The notes beneath the pieces were generated by a model. The model did not search any database. It worked only from the letters and a program-made list of their open reading frames with translations, and was not told the origin of the DNA. Positions 30,663 to 39,108 of a stretch of 64,000 bases of DNA are shown one piece after another. The DNA is taken from assembly GCF_022842045.1 (NCBI RefSeq), contig NZ_JALHQI010000001.1, positions 103,997-167,996 of the forward strand, in the 5' to 3' direction. Every line of letters begins with the position of its first letter. The stretch's first letter is position 1. A program made the translations under genes and the position numbers. Origin of the DNA: Arenimonas sp. (lineage in GTDB: Bacteria; Pseudomonadota; Gammaproteobacteria; Xanthomonadales; Xanthomonadaceae).

Positions 30663-31907
30663 TTATTCATAGCGAAGCGCCGTGGCCGGGTCGGTGCGCG
30701 AGGCGCGCCAGGCCGGGTAGATGGTGGCCAGCAGGCAGAGCACGAAGGCCACGGCGACCACCATGGCGACGTCCGAGGCCTGCACCAGGGTCGGCACGCC
30801 GCTGATGTAGTAGACGTCGGACGGCATCAGCTCGGCGCCCAGCAGGCCTTCGAAGAAACGCACCACGTGCGAGAGGTTGCTGGCCAGCAGCACCCCGCCC
30901 ACCGTGCCCACGGCGATGCCGACGACGCCGATCACCAGCCCCTGCACGATGAAGACCCGCATCACCGCTCCGGGCGACATGCCCAGCGTGCGCAGGATGG
31001 CGATATCGGACTGCTTGTCCTGCACCAGCATCACCAGCGACGACACCAGGTTGAAGGCGGCGATGGCGATGACCAGCGTGAGCAGGATGAACATCACCGT
31101 CTTCTCCATCTTCAGCGCGCGGAAGAAGTTGGCGTTGTCGCGCATCCAGTCGCGCACCCGGTAATAGCCGTCCATCTTGTCGGACAGGTCGCGCGCCACC
31201 GGCCAGGCCTCCCAGAGGTCGTCCAGCTTCAGGCGTACGCCGGTGACGCCCTCGCCCATCCGGCCCAGCCGCTGCGCGTCCTGCAGGTGCACCAGCGCCA
31301 TGCCGAGGTCGTATTCCTGCGCGCCGGCCTCGAAGATGCCGACCACGTTGAAGCGTTTGGCCCGCGGCAGCGCGCCCAGCGGCGTCACGGTGGATTCGGA
31401 AATGAACACATTGACCGCATCGCCCGGGCCCACGCCGAGCAGGATGGCCAGCTCGCGCCCGAGGATGATGTTGAACTCGCCCGGCTGCAGCTGGTCGAGC
31501 GAGCCCTGCTTCATCATGCCGGCGATTTCGGACACCTTGGGCTCATGCGACGGCAGCACGCCACGGACGATGGCGCCGCGCCGCTGGCGCCCCTGCAGCA
31601 ACGCCTCGGTTTCGATGTAGGGCGCGGCGCCGACCACGCGCGGGTCGGCATCGGCCAGCGCGACGGCGCGCGGCCAGTCCTGCAGCGGCCCGTCCACGCC
31701 CGAGACGGTGGCGTGCGCCACCATGCCGAGGATGCGGTCGCGCAGTTCCTGCTGGAAGCCGCTCATCACCGAGATGGTGGTGATCAGCGCGATGACGCCG
31801 ATGATGATGCCCAGGATGGACGCCATCGAGATGAAGGAGATGAAGCCGTTGCGCCGCTTGGCGCGCAGGTAGCGAAGGCCGATCGAGAATGGCAGGGGCT
31901 GGAACAT
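30663..31907 (-). CDS. lolC: Lipoprotein-releasing ABC permease (LolC/LolE type)
   Basis: A 414-residue permease with one N-terminal membrane helix ([21 protein letters not shown]), a large periplasmic domain to about residue 260, and three C-terminal helices (FtsX fold). Only one permease gene lies beside lolD. In such species the permease may work as a homodimer (LolF type) instead of a LolC-LolE pair, unless a second copy exists elsewhere. Confidence 0.93.
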   Translation of the reverse strand: MFQPLPFSIGLRYLRAKRRNGFISFISMASILGIIIGVIALITTISVMSGFQQELRDRILGMVAHATVSGVDGPLQDWPRAVALADADPRVVGAAPYIETEALLQGRQRRGAIVRGVLPSHEPKVSEIAGMMKQGSLDQLQPGEFNIILGRELAILLGVGPGDAVNVFISESTVTPLGALPRAKRFNVVGIFEAGAQEYDLGMALVHLQDAQRLGRMGEGVTGVRLKLDDLWEAWPVARDLSDKMDGYYRVRDWMRDNANFFRALKMEKTVMFILLTLVIAIAAFNLVSSLVMLVQDKQSDIAILRTLGMSPGAVMRVFIVQGLVIGVVGIAVGTVGGVLLASNLSHVVRFFEGLLGAELMPSDVYYISGVPTLVQASDVAMVVAVAFVLCLLATIYPAWRASRTDPATALRYE

Positions 31908-31913
31908 GGGGTC

Positions 31914-32357
31914 CTAGGCGGGCCAACGGGCCAGCGGGTGTCCGGTGAGGGGGCCGGCCGCCGCCGCCAGCACGAGCTGGCGACGCAGGCCAGGCGACAG
32001 GGTATCCGGCCACCAGCAAAAACGCTGCAACCTTCCATGAACGTCGCGCGCCGTCAGCACGGCGAGGGGGCCGCGCAGGTGCAGGCGTGGCGCATGCAGG
32101 ACCTGGCCGCCGGCCTCGAGCGGGGCGTCCCCGCCGGCCCAGGCGAGCACGCAGGGCGCCCTGCCCGCCTCCCGTTGCGCCAGGCGCAAGGCCTGGGCCA
32201 GCGCCAGCGTCGCGGCGGGGAACTTCAACGGTGGGGGAAAGCGGCTCGCCAGCACCGATGCGGCGGCCAGCAGCCCCAGCATCACCAGCGCGATGCCGAG
32301 GACGCGCGAGGGACGCCAGTCAAGGCGGAAGATCGAGGATGCGGGTGACGAGGCCAT
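31914..32357 (-). CDS. YgfX-like membrane protein
   Basis: A 147-residue protein with a hydrophobic segment near residues 18-38 ([20 protein letters not shown]) and a C-terminal [14 protein letters not shown] motif like the PDSL...RRLR ending of YgfX (CptA) proteins. In E. coli ygfX follows sdhE (ygfY), the same order as here. YgfX has been reported to affect cell-division and cytoskeletal proteins; that role is not shown here. The ATG at 32357 overlaps sdhE by 38 bases; a later start cannot be excluded. Confidence 0.7.
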   Translation of the reverse strand: MASSPASSIFRLDWRPSRVLGIALVMLGLLAAASVLASRFPPPLKFPAATLALAQALRLAQREAGRAPCVLAWAGGDAPLEAGGQVLHAPRLHLRGPLAVLTARDVHGRLQRFCWWPDTLSPGLRRQLVLAAAAGPLTGHPLARWPA

Positions 32358-32586
32358 CGAGCGAGGCGTCCTCCGGCCGTTCCCGGCCCATGAACCATCG
32401 CCAGAGCTTATCGTCCTCGGTGTCGAGCAGCCGCAAGAAAACCGCCCGTTCCGCGTCGGAAGCCGCCGGCCAGCGGGCGTCGAGATAGCGCAGCATCAGC
32501 TGGTCGAGCTCGCGCATGCCGCGCCGGCAGCGCCAGCGAAGCCGCCGCAGCTCGGCGGCTTCGCGTTCCGGGTCGCGGGCTTCCAC
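32320..32586 (-). CDS. sdhE: FAD assembly factor SdhE
   Basis: An 88-residue helical protein that promotes covalent FAD attachment to SdhA. The conserved RGMRELD motif is at residues 22-28. It starts with GTG at 32586, six bases after sdhB, and is part of the sdh operon. Confidence 0.94.
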   Translation of the reverse strand: MEARDPEREAAELRRLRWRCRRGMRELDQLMLRYLDARWPAASDAERAVFLRLLDTEDDKLWRWFMGRERPEDASLDGLVTRILDLPP

Positions 32587-32591
32587 GGGGC

Positions 32592-33374
32592 TCAGGCACC
32601 CCGGCGCTGCAGCATCAGCTTCTTGATCTCGCCGATCGCCTTGGCCGGGTTCAGCCCCTTCGGGCAGGTGCGGGCGCAGTTCATGATGGTGTGGCAGCGG
32701 TAGAGCTTGAACGGGTCTTCAAGCTCATCCAGGCGCGCACCGGTGTCCTCGTCGCGCGAGTCGATGATCCAGCGGTAGGCCTGCAGCAGCACGGCCGGGC
32801 CAAGGTAGCGCTCGCCGTTCCACCAGTAGCTCGGGCAGCTGGTCGAGCAGCAGGCGCACAGGATGCACTCGTAAAGACCGTCGAGCTTGGCGCGGTCCTC
32901 CTTCGACTGCAGGCGCTCCTTGGCCGGCGCCGGGCTCTGCGTGCGCAGCCAGGGCTTGATGGACGCGTACTGGGCGTAGAAGTGGCTCAGGTCCGGCACC
33001 AGGTCCTTGATGACCGGCATGTGCGGCAGCGGGTAGATCGGCACTTCCTTCTTGCCGCACTCGTCGATGCCCTTGGTGCAGGCCAGGGTGTTGGTGCCGT
33101 CGATGTTCATCGCGCACGATCCGCAGATGCCCTCGCGGCAGCTGCGCCGGAAGGTGAGCGTAGGGTCGATCTCGTTCTTGATCTTGATCAGCGCGTCCAG
33201 GACCATCGGGCCGCAGCTGTCCAGGTCCACTTCGTACGTGTCGGTACGCGGGTTGGCGCTGTCGTCCGGGTTCCAGCGGTAGATCTTGAAGGTCCGCACG
33301 TTCTTCGCGCCGGCGGCGGCGAAATGCTTGCCCTTGGTGACCTTTGAATTCTTGGGGAGGGTGAACTCAGCCAT
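32592..33374 (-). CDS. sdhB: Succinate dehydrogenase iron-sulfur subunit
   Basis: A 260-residue subunit carrying electrons from FAD to ubiquinone. All three clusters are visible: the 2Fe-2S set in CREGICGSC, the 4Fe-4S set in [12 protein letters not shown] and the 3Fe-4S set in [17 protein letters not shown]. It is 19 bases after sdhA. Confidence 0.98.
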   Translation of the reverse strand: MAEFTLPKNSKVTKGKHFAAAGAKNVRTFKIYRWNPDDSANPRTDTYEVDLDSCGPMVLDALIKIKNEIDPTLTFRRSCREGICGSCAMNIDGTNTLACTKGIDECGKKEVPIYPLPHMPVIKDLVPDLSHFYAQYASIKPWLRTQSPAPAKERLQSKEDRAKLDGLYECILCACCSTSCPSYWWNGERYLGPAVLLQAYRWIIDSRDEDTGARLDELEDPFKLYRCHTIMNCARTCPKGLNPAKAIGEIKKLMLQRRGA

Positions 33375-33393
33375 TGTCAGGTGTCCTGGGCGA

Positions 33394-35184
33394 TCAGTAG
33401 GTGCGGGCCTTGAGCGGGACCACGTCGACGTCCTTGCTCAGCGTGTACATGTGCACCGGGCGGTAGTCGATGGTGGTATTGCCCGCGTCGTCCACCCAGC
33501 ACAGCGTGTGCTTGTGCCAGTTGACGTCGTCGCGGTCCTTGAAGTCCTCGCGGGCGTGGGCGCCGCGCGATTCCTTGCGGTTCTCGGCCGAGACCAGGGT
33601 GGCGACGGCCTGGCCGAGCAGGTTCTGCAGCTCCAGGGTCTCGACCAGGTCGGAGTTCCAGACCAGCGAGCGGTCGGAAACGCGCACGTCCTCGAACGAC
33701 TTCACGACCTCGCGGATCTTGTCCACGCCGTGCTTGAGCGTCTCGCCGGTGCGGAACACCGCGGCGTCGTTCTGCATGGTCTGCTGCATGGCGTCGCGGA
33801 TCTGGGCGGTCGGGGTGCCACCGTTGGCGTGGCGCAGCTTGTCGAGGTTGGCCAGCGACTTGTCGCAGGCCGAGGCAGGCAGCGACTTGTGCGGCGCGCC
33901 CGGCTTGATGGTCTCGGCGCAGCGGTTGGCCACCGCGCGGCCGAACACCACCAGGTCGAGCAGCGAGTTCGAGCCCAGGCGGTTGGCGCCGTGCACCGAC
34001 ACGCAGGCCGCTTCGCCGATGGCGTACAGGCCCGGCACCACGGAATCGGGGTTGCCGTTCTTCAGCGTGACCACTTCGCCGTGGTAGTTGGTCTGCAGGC
34101 CGCCCATGTTGTAGTGCACGGTCGGCAGCACCGGGATCGGCTGCTTGGTGACGTCGACGCCGGCGAAGATCTTCGCGGTCTCGGCGATGCCCGGCAGCTT
34201 CTCGTGGATGTCGGCCGGGTTGAGGTGGGTCAGGTCGAGGTGGATGTGGTCCTTCTTCGGGCCCACGCCGCGGCCTTCGCGGATCTCGATGGTCATCGAG
34301 CGCGACACCACGTCGCGCGAAGCCAGGTCCTTGGCGTTGGGCGCGTAGCGCTCCATGAAGCGCTCGCCGGCCGAGTTGCGCAGGATGCCGCCTTCGCCGC
34401 GCACGCCCTCGGTGATCAGGCAGCCGGCGCCGTAGACGCCGGTCGGGTGGAACTGCACGAACTCCATATCCTGCAGCGGCAGGCCCGCGCGCAGCGCCAT
34501 GCCGCCACCGTCGCCGGTGCAGGTATGGGCCGAGGTAGCGCTGAAGTAGGCGCGGCCGTAGCCGCCGGTGGCCAGCACGGTGCCCTGGGCGCGGAACAGG
34601 TGCAGTTCGCCCGAGGCCATGTCGAGCGCGAGCACGCCGCGGCAGGCGCCCTCCTCGTCCATGATCAGGTCGAGCGCGAAGTACTCGATGAAGAACTCGG
34701 CCTGGTGCGCCAGCGACTGCTGGTACAGCGTGTGCAGGATGGCGTGGCCGGTGCGGTCGGCGGCGGCGCAGGTGCGCTGGGCGGTGCCCTGGCCGTAGTG
34801 CGTGGTCATGCCGCCGAACGGGCGCTGGTAGATCTTGCCGTCCTCGGTGCGCGAGAACGGCACGCCCTGGTGCTCGAGCTCGATGATGGCCGGGATGGCT
34901 TCGCGGCACATGTACTCGATGGCGTCCTGGTCGCCCAGCCAGTCCGAGCCCTTGATGGTGTCGTAGAAGTGGAAGCGCCAGTCGTCCTCGCCCATGTTGC
35001 CCAGCGCGGCCGAGATGCCGCCCTGCGCCGCCACGGTGTGCGAACGGGTCGGGAACACCTTGGAAATGCAGGCGGTGCGCAGGCCCTTCTGGGCCAGGCC
35101 GAAGGTCGCGCGCAGGCCGGCGCCGCCGGCGCCGACCACGACCATGTCGTAGGTGTGCTCGTGGATCTTGTAGGCAGAAGTCAT
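33394..35184 (-). CDS. sdhA: Succinate dehydrogenase flavoprotein subunit
   Basis: A 596-residue subunit that oxidises succinate to fumarate. The FAD-binding [12 protein letters not shown] is near residues 15-26 and the covalent-FAD histidine H49 is in [10 protein letters not shown]. The ATG at 35184 gives the family N-terminus and follows sdhD by seven bases. Confidence 0.98.
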   Translation of the reverse strand: MTSAYKIHEHTYDMVVVGAGGAGLRATFGLAQKGLRTACISKVFPTRSHTVAAQGGISAALGNMGEDDWRFHFYDTIKGSDWLGDQDAIEYMCREAIPAIIELEHQGVPFSRTEDGKIYQRPFGGMTTHYGQGTAQRTCAAADRTGHAILHTLYQQSLAHQAEFFIEYFALDLIMDEEGACRGVLALDMASGELHLFRAQGTVLATGGYGRAYFSATSAHTCTGDGGGMALRAGLPLQDMEFVQFHPTGVYGAGCLITEGVRGEGGILRNSAGERFMERYAPNAKDLASRDVVSRSMTIEIREGRGVGPKKDHIHLDLTHLNPADIHEKLPGIAETAKIFAGVDVTKQPIPVLPTVHYNMGGLQTNYHGEVVTLKNGNPDSVVPGLYAIGEAACVSVHGANRLGSNSLLDLVVFGRAVANRCAETIKPGAPHKSLPASACDKSLANLDKLRHANGGTPTAQIRDAMQQTMQNDAAVFRTGETLKHGVDKIREVVKSFEDVRVSDRSLVWNSDLVETLELQNLLGQAVATLVSAENRKESRGAHAREDFKDRDDVNWHKHTLCWVDDAGNTTIDYRPVHMYTLSKDVDVVPLKARTY

Positions 35185-35191
35185 GGCGGGC

Positions 35192-35569
35192 TCAGGCAGT
35201 GAAGACGATGCGGCCGATGGCCAGCAGGGAGGCGATGGCCGCCAGCGCGAAGACGAACTTGATGGCGACCTGCAGCGCGATCTCCAGCCAGCCGTGCACG
35301 TAGTCCTCGACCACGACCTGCAGGCCCAGGCGGGCATGCCAGAACAGCGACAGCACGAAGGCCGCCAGCAGCGTGGCGGTGACTGGATGACCGATGGCGC
35401 CGCGCACGGCCACGTGGCTGGCGCCGATCAGGCTCACGGCGAACATCACGAACCACGGCGTCAGCAGGGCGAGTGCAATGGCGGTGAGGCGCTGGTGCCA
35501 CCAGTGCGAGGTGCCGTCCTTGGCCGAACCCAGGCCCTTGGCGCGGGCAAGCGGATTGCGCAGGCTCAT
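35192..35569 (-). CDS. sdhD: Succinate dehydrogenase membrane anchor subunit
   Basis: A 125-residue protein with three membrane helices. [17 protein letters not shown] holds the family's haem-ligand region. The ATG at 35569 overlaps the sdhC stop by four bases. Confidence 0.94.
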   Translation of the reverse strand: MSLRNPLARAKGLGSAKDGTSHWWHQRLTAIALALLTPWFVMFAVSLIGASHVAVRGAIGHPVTATLLAAFVLSLFWHARLGLQVVVEDYVHGWLEIALQVAIKFVFALAAIASLLAIGRIVFTA

Positions 35570-35961
35570 GCCACGCCTCCCAGGCCGCACCACCATAGCA
35601 CCGCGGTGATGACCACCGACAGGGCCAGCACGGCGTAGCCGCTGGCGTAGGCCTTCGGGATCGAGAAGCCGTGGCCGGCGTCCCAGAACAGGTGCCGGAT
35701 GCCGTTGAGGAAGTGGTAGACCAGGCTGGCCGAGAACGCGAACAGGGCGATCTTGCCGGGCAGCGAGCCCAGCAGCGCGCTGAAGCCACCGTAGATCATG
35801 GCGTTCTCGGACGCGGCCACCAGCCACGCCGCCAGCACCAGCGAACCCAGCGCCAGGATCACGCCGGTGGCGCGGTGGGCGATGGACATCATGCTGGTCA
35901 GCTGCGGCCGGTAATACGGGCCGATCATGAAGGGGGACAGCGGTCGTTTTGGCGTGGCCAT
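35566..35961 (-). CDS. sdhC: Succinate dehydrogenase cytochrome b556 subunit
   Basis: A 131-residue protein with three membrane helices. N-terminal SPFMIGPYYRPQLTSMMSI and the haem-binding region YHFLNGIRHLFWD are typical. It begins 57 bases after the SDHAF4-like gene. Confidence 0.96.
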   Translation of the reverse strand: MATPKRPLSPFMIGPYYRPQLTSMMSIAHRATGVILALGSLVLAAWLVAASENAMIYGGFSALLGSLPGKIALFAFSASLVYHFLNGIRHLFWDAGHGFSIPKAYASGYAVLALSVVITAVLWWCGLGGVA

Positions 35962-36018
35962 GGGCTGCGCTCGTCTGGTTATGAGGGGGAGTGTGCTCGC
36001 CGCGCTGTGTTCGCGGCG

Positions 36019-36198
36019 TCAGAAATCGATGCAGCGGCCGTTCTTTTCCCAGTCGCCGAAGCGGGTGGGCTCGGGCCCGTCGCGACCGCCGACCTCGGCG
36101 GGCAGCGGTGGCGCCACGGCGCCGGCCGGTTCGGACGGGCGGTCGTCCGCCGCGGCGGGACCCACGGTTTGGCCTATGATTCGAGGCTCGTCTGGCAT
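36019..36198 (-). CDS. SDHAF4-like (DUF1674) succinate dehydrogenase assembly factor
   Basis: A 59-residue gene, easily missed because of its size. The C-terminus reads EVGGRDGPEPTRFGDWEKNG followed by RCIDF, the hallmark of the DUF1674/SDHAF4 family, and the N-terminal half is low-complexity Ala/Pro. In mitochondria SDHAF4 binds flavinylated SdhA and protects it until it joins SdhB. Its place as first gene of the sdh operon supports the same job. The ATG at 36198 coincides with the +1 predicted from the upstream promoter, so the message may be leaderless. Confidence 0.88.
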   Translation of the reverse strand: MPDEPRIIGQTVGPAAADDRPSEPAGAVAPPLPAEVGGRDGPEPTRFGDWEKNGRCIDF

Positions 36199-36204
36199 CC
36201 GGTA

Positions 36205-36233
36205 ATGTTAAGTCCCACCCCCATGGCGTTCAA
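36205..36233 (-). promoter_or_regulatory. Candidate sigma-70 promoter of the sdh operon
   Basis: On the minus strand TTGAAC (36228-36233) and TAACAT (36205-36210) are separated by exactly 17 bases, each matching four of six consensus positions. The -10 box ends seven bases before the A of the SDHAF4-like ATG. It overlaps the start region of the divergent ygfZ gene. Confidence 0.45.
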
Positions 36234-37095
36234 GACAAATCTGCCCGCGGCGTCCTGCCCTGCCCTCGCCAGCTACGGCGTGATCGCGGTTTCCGGCCCC
36301 GATGCGAGCAAGTTCCTGCAGGCGCAGCTGATGAACGACGTGCTGGCGCTGGCGCCCGGCCACTGGCACTGGAGCGGCTGGCTGACCCCGAAAGGCCGCG
36401 TGATTGCGCTGCTGGCGCTGCTCCGCCTGGCCGATGACCGCTTCCTGCTGCTGGTGCCCGACCATCCGGTCGCGGCGCTGAAGGCGGCGCTGCAGCGCTT
36501 CGTTTTCCGCAGCAAGCTGGCGCTCGACGATGCCACGGGCTGGATCGCCGCGGCTGGCCCGCACCACGCCACCCCGGCCCCGGATCGCTTCGAAGGCGGC
36601 CCGGCGCCGCCGTTGGCGCTGGACATGGGCGACCCCGCGCACCCGCGCACGCTCTGGCTGCTGCCCGTGGGCGACCCGGCGCTGGCGCCCGCCGACGCCG
36701 CGCTGGACCAGCGCTGGCTGGCCACCGACCTCGCCTATGGCCTGCCCCGGCTGCCGGAGGACCAGCGCGAGGCCTGGACGCCGCAAATGCTGTCGCTCGG
36801 GCGACTGGCCGCCTTCAGCCTCAGGAAAGGCTGCTATCCCGGGCAGGAGATCGTCGCGCGCACCCATTACCTCGGCCAGGCAAAGCGTGAACTGGTTCGC
36901 ATCCTTGGCGAGGGCCTGGCCCCCGGCCAGGGCCTGAAGGCCGGCGACGCGGCGGTCGGTACCCTGGTCTGCGCCACGGCGGACGGGCGTGAGGGCCTCG
37001 CGGTGCTCACGGCCGGCGAGCATCCGGCGCTCGCCGTCGATGGCCGCCCCTGCCGCCTCGCCGGGCTGAACGAAGGCCTTGCACGGCAGCCCTGA
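36223..37095 (+). CDS. ygfZ: Folate-binding Fe-S maturation protein YgfZ
   Basis: A 290-residue protein of the GcvT-like fold. The family signature KGCYPGQEIVARTHYLGQAKR is intact, including the conserved Cys. In E. coli YgfZ supports folate-dependent assembly or repair of Fe-S enzymes, among them succinate dehydrogenase and the MiaB tRNA enzyme. It is divergent from the sdh operon, separated by 24 bases. An alternative ATG at 36205 would add six residues; no Shine-Dalgarno decides between them. Confidence 0.92.
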   Translation: MAFKTNLPAASCPALASYGVIAVSGPDASKFLQAQLMNDVLALAPGHWHWSGWLTPKGRVIALLALLRLADDRFLLLVPDHPVAALKAALQRFVFRSKLALDDATGWIAAAGPHHATPAPDRFEGGPAPPLALDMGDPAHPRTLWLLPVGDPALAPADAALDQRWLATDLAYGLPRLPEDQREAWTPQMLSLGRLAAFSLRKGCYPGQEIVARTHYLGQAKRELVRILGEGLAPGQGLKAGDAAVGTLVCATADGREGLAVLTAGEHPALAVDGRPCRLAGLNEGLARQP

Positions 37096-37162
37096 AAGCC
37101 GCGCCAGCATTGGCCAAAGCCCGGGATGTCTGCTATACCGCCGACACAGGGAGGAACACCAC

Positions 37163-38044
37163 ATGACGCTCAAAAAGGGCTTTGCTGCCTTTGTTTTTTC
37201 GCTGGTCGCGACGCCGGCGCTCGCCGCCGAGTACATCCTCGCGGTCGAACCCAACTATCCGCCGGCCCAGGCCGAACAGGTCTACAAGCCGCTGCTTGAT
37301 TACCTTTCCAAGAGCACCGGCCATACCTTCCGCCTGAAGGCCGCCACCAACTACCACGTGTACTGGCGCGACCTTCGCTCCGGCTCGAAGACCGACTTCG
37401 CGTTCGAGGAAGCACACTTCACCGACTACCGCGTCAACCGCCTCGGCTTCACGCCGCTGGTGCGGGTGGCCGAGAGCACGCGCTACTCGCTGATGGCGGA
37501 TGCCTCCATCGCCGAAGGCGGCTCGCGCGGCCTGATCGGCTACCGCGTGGTCAGCATGCCGGCGCCCAGCATGGGCTACCTGCTGCTCGGCGACCTGTAC
37601 AAGAACCCGATCGCGCAGCCCGAGATCATGTCGGTGGCCGCGAACTGGCGCGACGGCGTCGAGATGGTGTTCTCGCAGGAGACCGAGGCGGCGATGGTGC
37701 CCAACTACATCGCGCAGCTGTATCCGAACCTGGTGTCGGTGTCCGACTCGCGCGAGTTCACCGGCCGCGCCCTCAGCGCCGGCGGCACCGTGCCGTCCGA
37801 CGTCCGCCAGGCGGTGGCCGACGCCATGCTGAAGCTGCACGAGGACGACACGCTGTACGAGGTGCTGGTCGAGCTCGGCGCCAGCCAGTTCGTCGCCACC
37901 AATGCCTCCGAGTACGCGGGCAGCGAGAACCTCCTGCGCGGCGTGTTCGGTTACAAGGCCATTCCGAAGGCGGCCGAGCCCGTCTTCGAGGAAGACGTCG
38001 AGCCCGAGATCACCGGCGGCATCCAGGTCGAAGCCGACGACTAA
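37163..38044 (+). CDS. Orphan PhnD-like periplasmic binding protein
   Basis: A 293-residue secreted protein. It has a strong ribosome site (AGGGAGGA, 37147-37154), a signal peptide ending ATPALAA, and a PhnD-like periplasmic binding fold (PPAQAEQVYKPLLDYLSKSTG; TDFAFEEAHFTDYR; the AVSAN-equivalent VAANWRDGVEMV). The family binds phosphonate, phosphite or other small anions for ABC importers. No permease or ATPase is adjacent. The C-terminal 20 residues are highly acidic (EDVEPEITGG...EADD). It may instead deliver to a sensor. Confidence 0.78.
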   Translation: MTLKKGFAAFVFSLVATPALAAEYILAVEPNYPPAQAEQVYKPLLDYLSKSTGHTFRLKAATNYHVYWRDLRSGSKTDFAFEEAHFTDYRVNRLGFTPLVRVAESTRYSLMADASIAEGGSRGLIGYRVVSMPAPSMGYLLLGDLYKNPIAQPEIMSVAANWRDGVEMVFSQETEAAMVPNYIAQLYPNLVSVSDSREFTGRALSAGGTVPSDVRQAVADAMLKLHEDDTLYEVLVELGASQFVATNASEYAGSENLLRGVFGYKAIPKAAEPVFEEDVEPEITGGIQVEADD

Positions 38045-38061
38045 GCGCCGGCCGCGGTTCC

Positions 38062-38126
38062 TGTAGGAGGGGCTTCAGCCCCGAAGCTTTTCGCCAGGAA
38101 GCTTCGGGGCTGAAGCCCCTCCTACA
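38062..38126. repeat. 28-bp perfect palindrome with GTAG ends (REP-like)
   Basis: TGTAGGAGGGGCTTCAGCCC... at 38062-38089 is the exact reverse complement of 38099-38126, with a nine-base loop. Each arm also contains the smaller palindrome GGGGCTTCAGCCCC. The TGTAGGAG head matches REP-type elements mobilised by RAYT transposases. It lies between convergent genes and could stop transcription from both sides. Confidence 0.8.
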
Positions 38127-38155
38127 TTCTTTTGGTGGGTCCGCAGGAGCGGCGC

Positions 38156-39052
38156 TCAGGTGGTTTCGAAGTGGATCACGTCGCCGGTATTCACGGCGAC
38201 CGCCTGGCCCAGGCTGATGGTGCCCGACTTGCGCAGGTGCAGTTCGTCCCGATGCACCTTTAGTTCGTCGTCGTCGCCGATGCGCACGTAGGTGCCGTTG
38301 GTGGATCGGTCGGCGAGCAGGAAATGCCCGCGCTTGTATTCGATCATCGCGTGCGTGCGGCTGACCCAGTCGGCTTCCACCTGCAGGTGGTTGGCGGGTT
38401 CGCGCCCCATGCTGAAGGGCTCGGAATCGGGCCGCAGTTCCACCACCTGGCCGCGATGCCGCAAGCGAAGCACCTCGCCGGCCTGGGCGGCGTCAACGCC
38501 GCGTACCGCCGACTGCACCCTGGTCATGCCGGAGGTATCCTCCTGCCAGACCAGGTCCACGATCGAGATAGGCAGCAGCTTGCCGCTGACCCGGGCCTTG
38601 CCCAGGCCGCGCGCCTCCGGGGCCTTCCCCGAAAGGGTGTCATAGGTGGCCGCGGTGGTGACGATTTGCTCGCGCTTGGCGAGCGAGGCCATGCGCGCCG
38701 CGGTGTTCACCGCATCCCCGTAGACGTCGCCGTCCTCCTCCTCCAGCGCGTCGCCGTGGTGCAGGCCGATGCGCACCGCCAGGTTGTCGCGCACGAAGTC
38801 GATGTCGCGGCCCATCCGCCGCTGCATGTCGCAGGCCGCCAGCACGCCGTTGAGCGCCGCCGGGAAGGTGCACATGATCTCGTCGCCGATGGTCTTGATG
38901 ACCCGGCCGCCATGCTGCCGGCAGACCTGGGTCAGTGCCTCGAGCACCAAGGCGATCAGCCGCCGGGCCTCCTGGTCGCCCTTGTTCTCGAACAGCCGCG
39001 TGCTGCCGCTGACGTCGGCGAACAGGATGGTCTGGGGCCGGGACGGGCTCAT
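38156..39052 (-). CDS. Class III adenylate cyclase with C-terminal FHA domain
   Basis: A 298-residue soluble protein. The cyclase domain has both metal aspartates, D13 (FADVSGSTRL) and D57 (TIGDEIM), the adenine-type pair K53 and D113, and the transition-state N116 and R120 (GDAVNTAARM). From about residue 195 a forkhead-associated domain has GRE at 216-218, SRTH at 231-234 and TNGTYV at 251-256, the pThr-binding layout. So cAMP output is probably tied to binding a phosphothreonine partner. No kinase gene is adjacent. Confidence 0.9.
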   Translation of the reverse strand: MSPSRPQTILFADVSGSTRLFENKGDQEARRLIALVLEALTQVCRQHGGRVIKTIGDEIMCTFPAALNGVLAACDMQRRMGRDIDFVRDNLAVRIGLHHGDALEEEDGDVYGDAVNTAARMASLAKREQIVTTAATYDTLSGKAPEARGLGKARVSGKLLPISIVDLVWQEDTSGMTRVQSAVRGVDAAQAGEVLRLRHRGQVVELRPDSEPFSMGREPANHLQVEADWVSRTHAMIEYKRGHFLLADRSTNGTYVRIGDDDELKVHRDELHLRKSGTISLGQAVAVNTGDVIHFETT

Positions 39053-39108
39053 TCGGCGAGTCTAGGCGATGCCGGCGGGGGCGTCATTCATGCCCCGTGT
39101 AAACGGGC

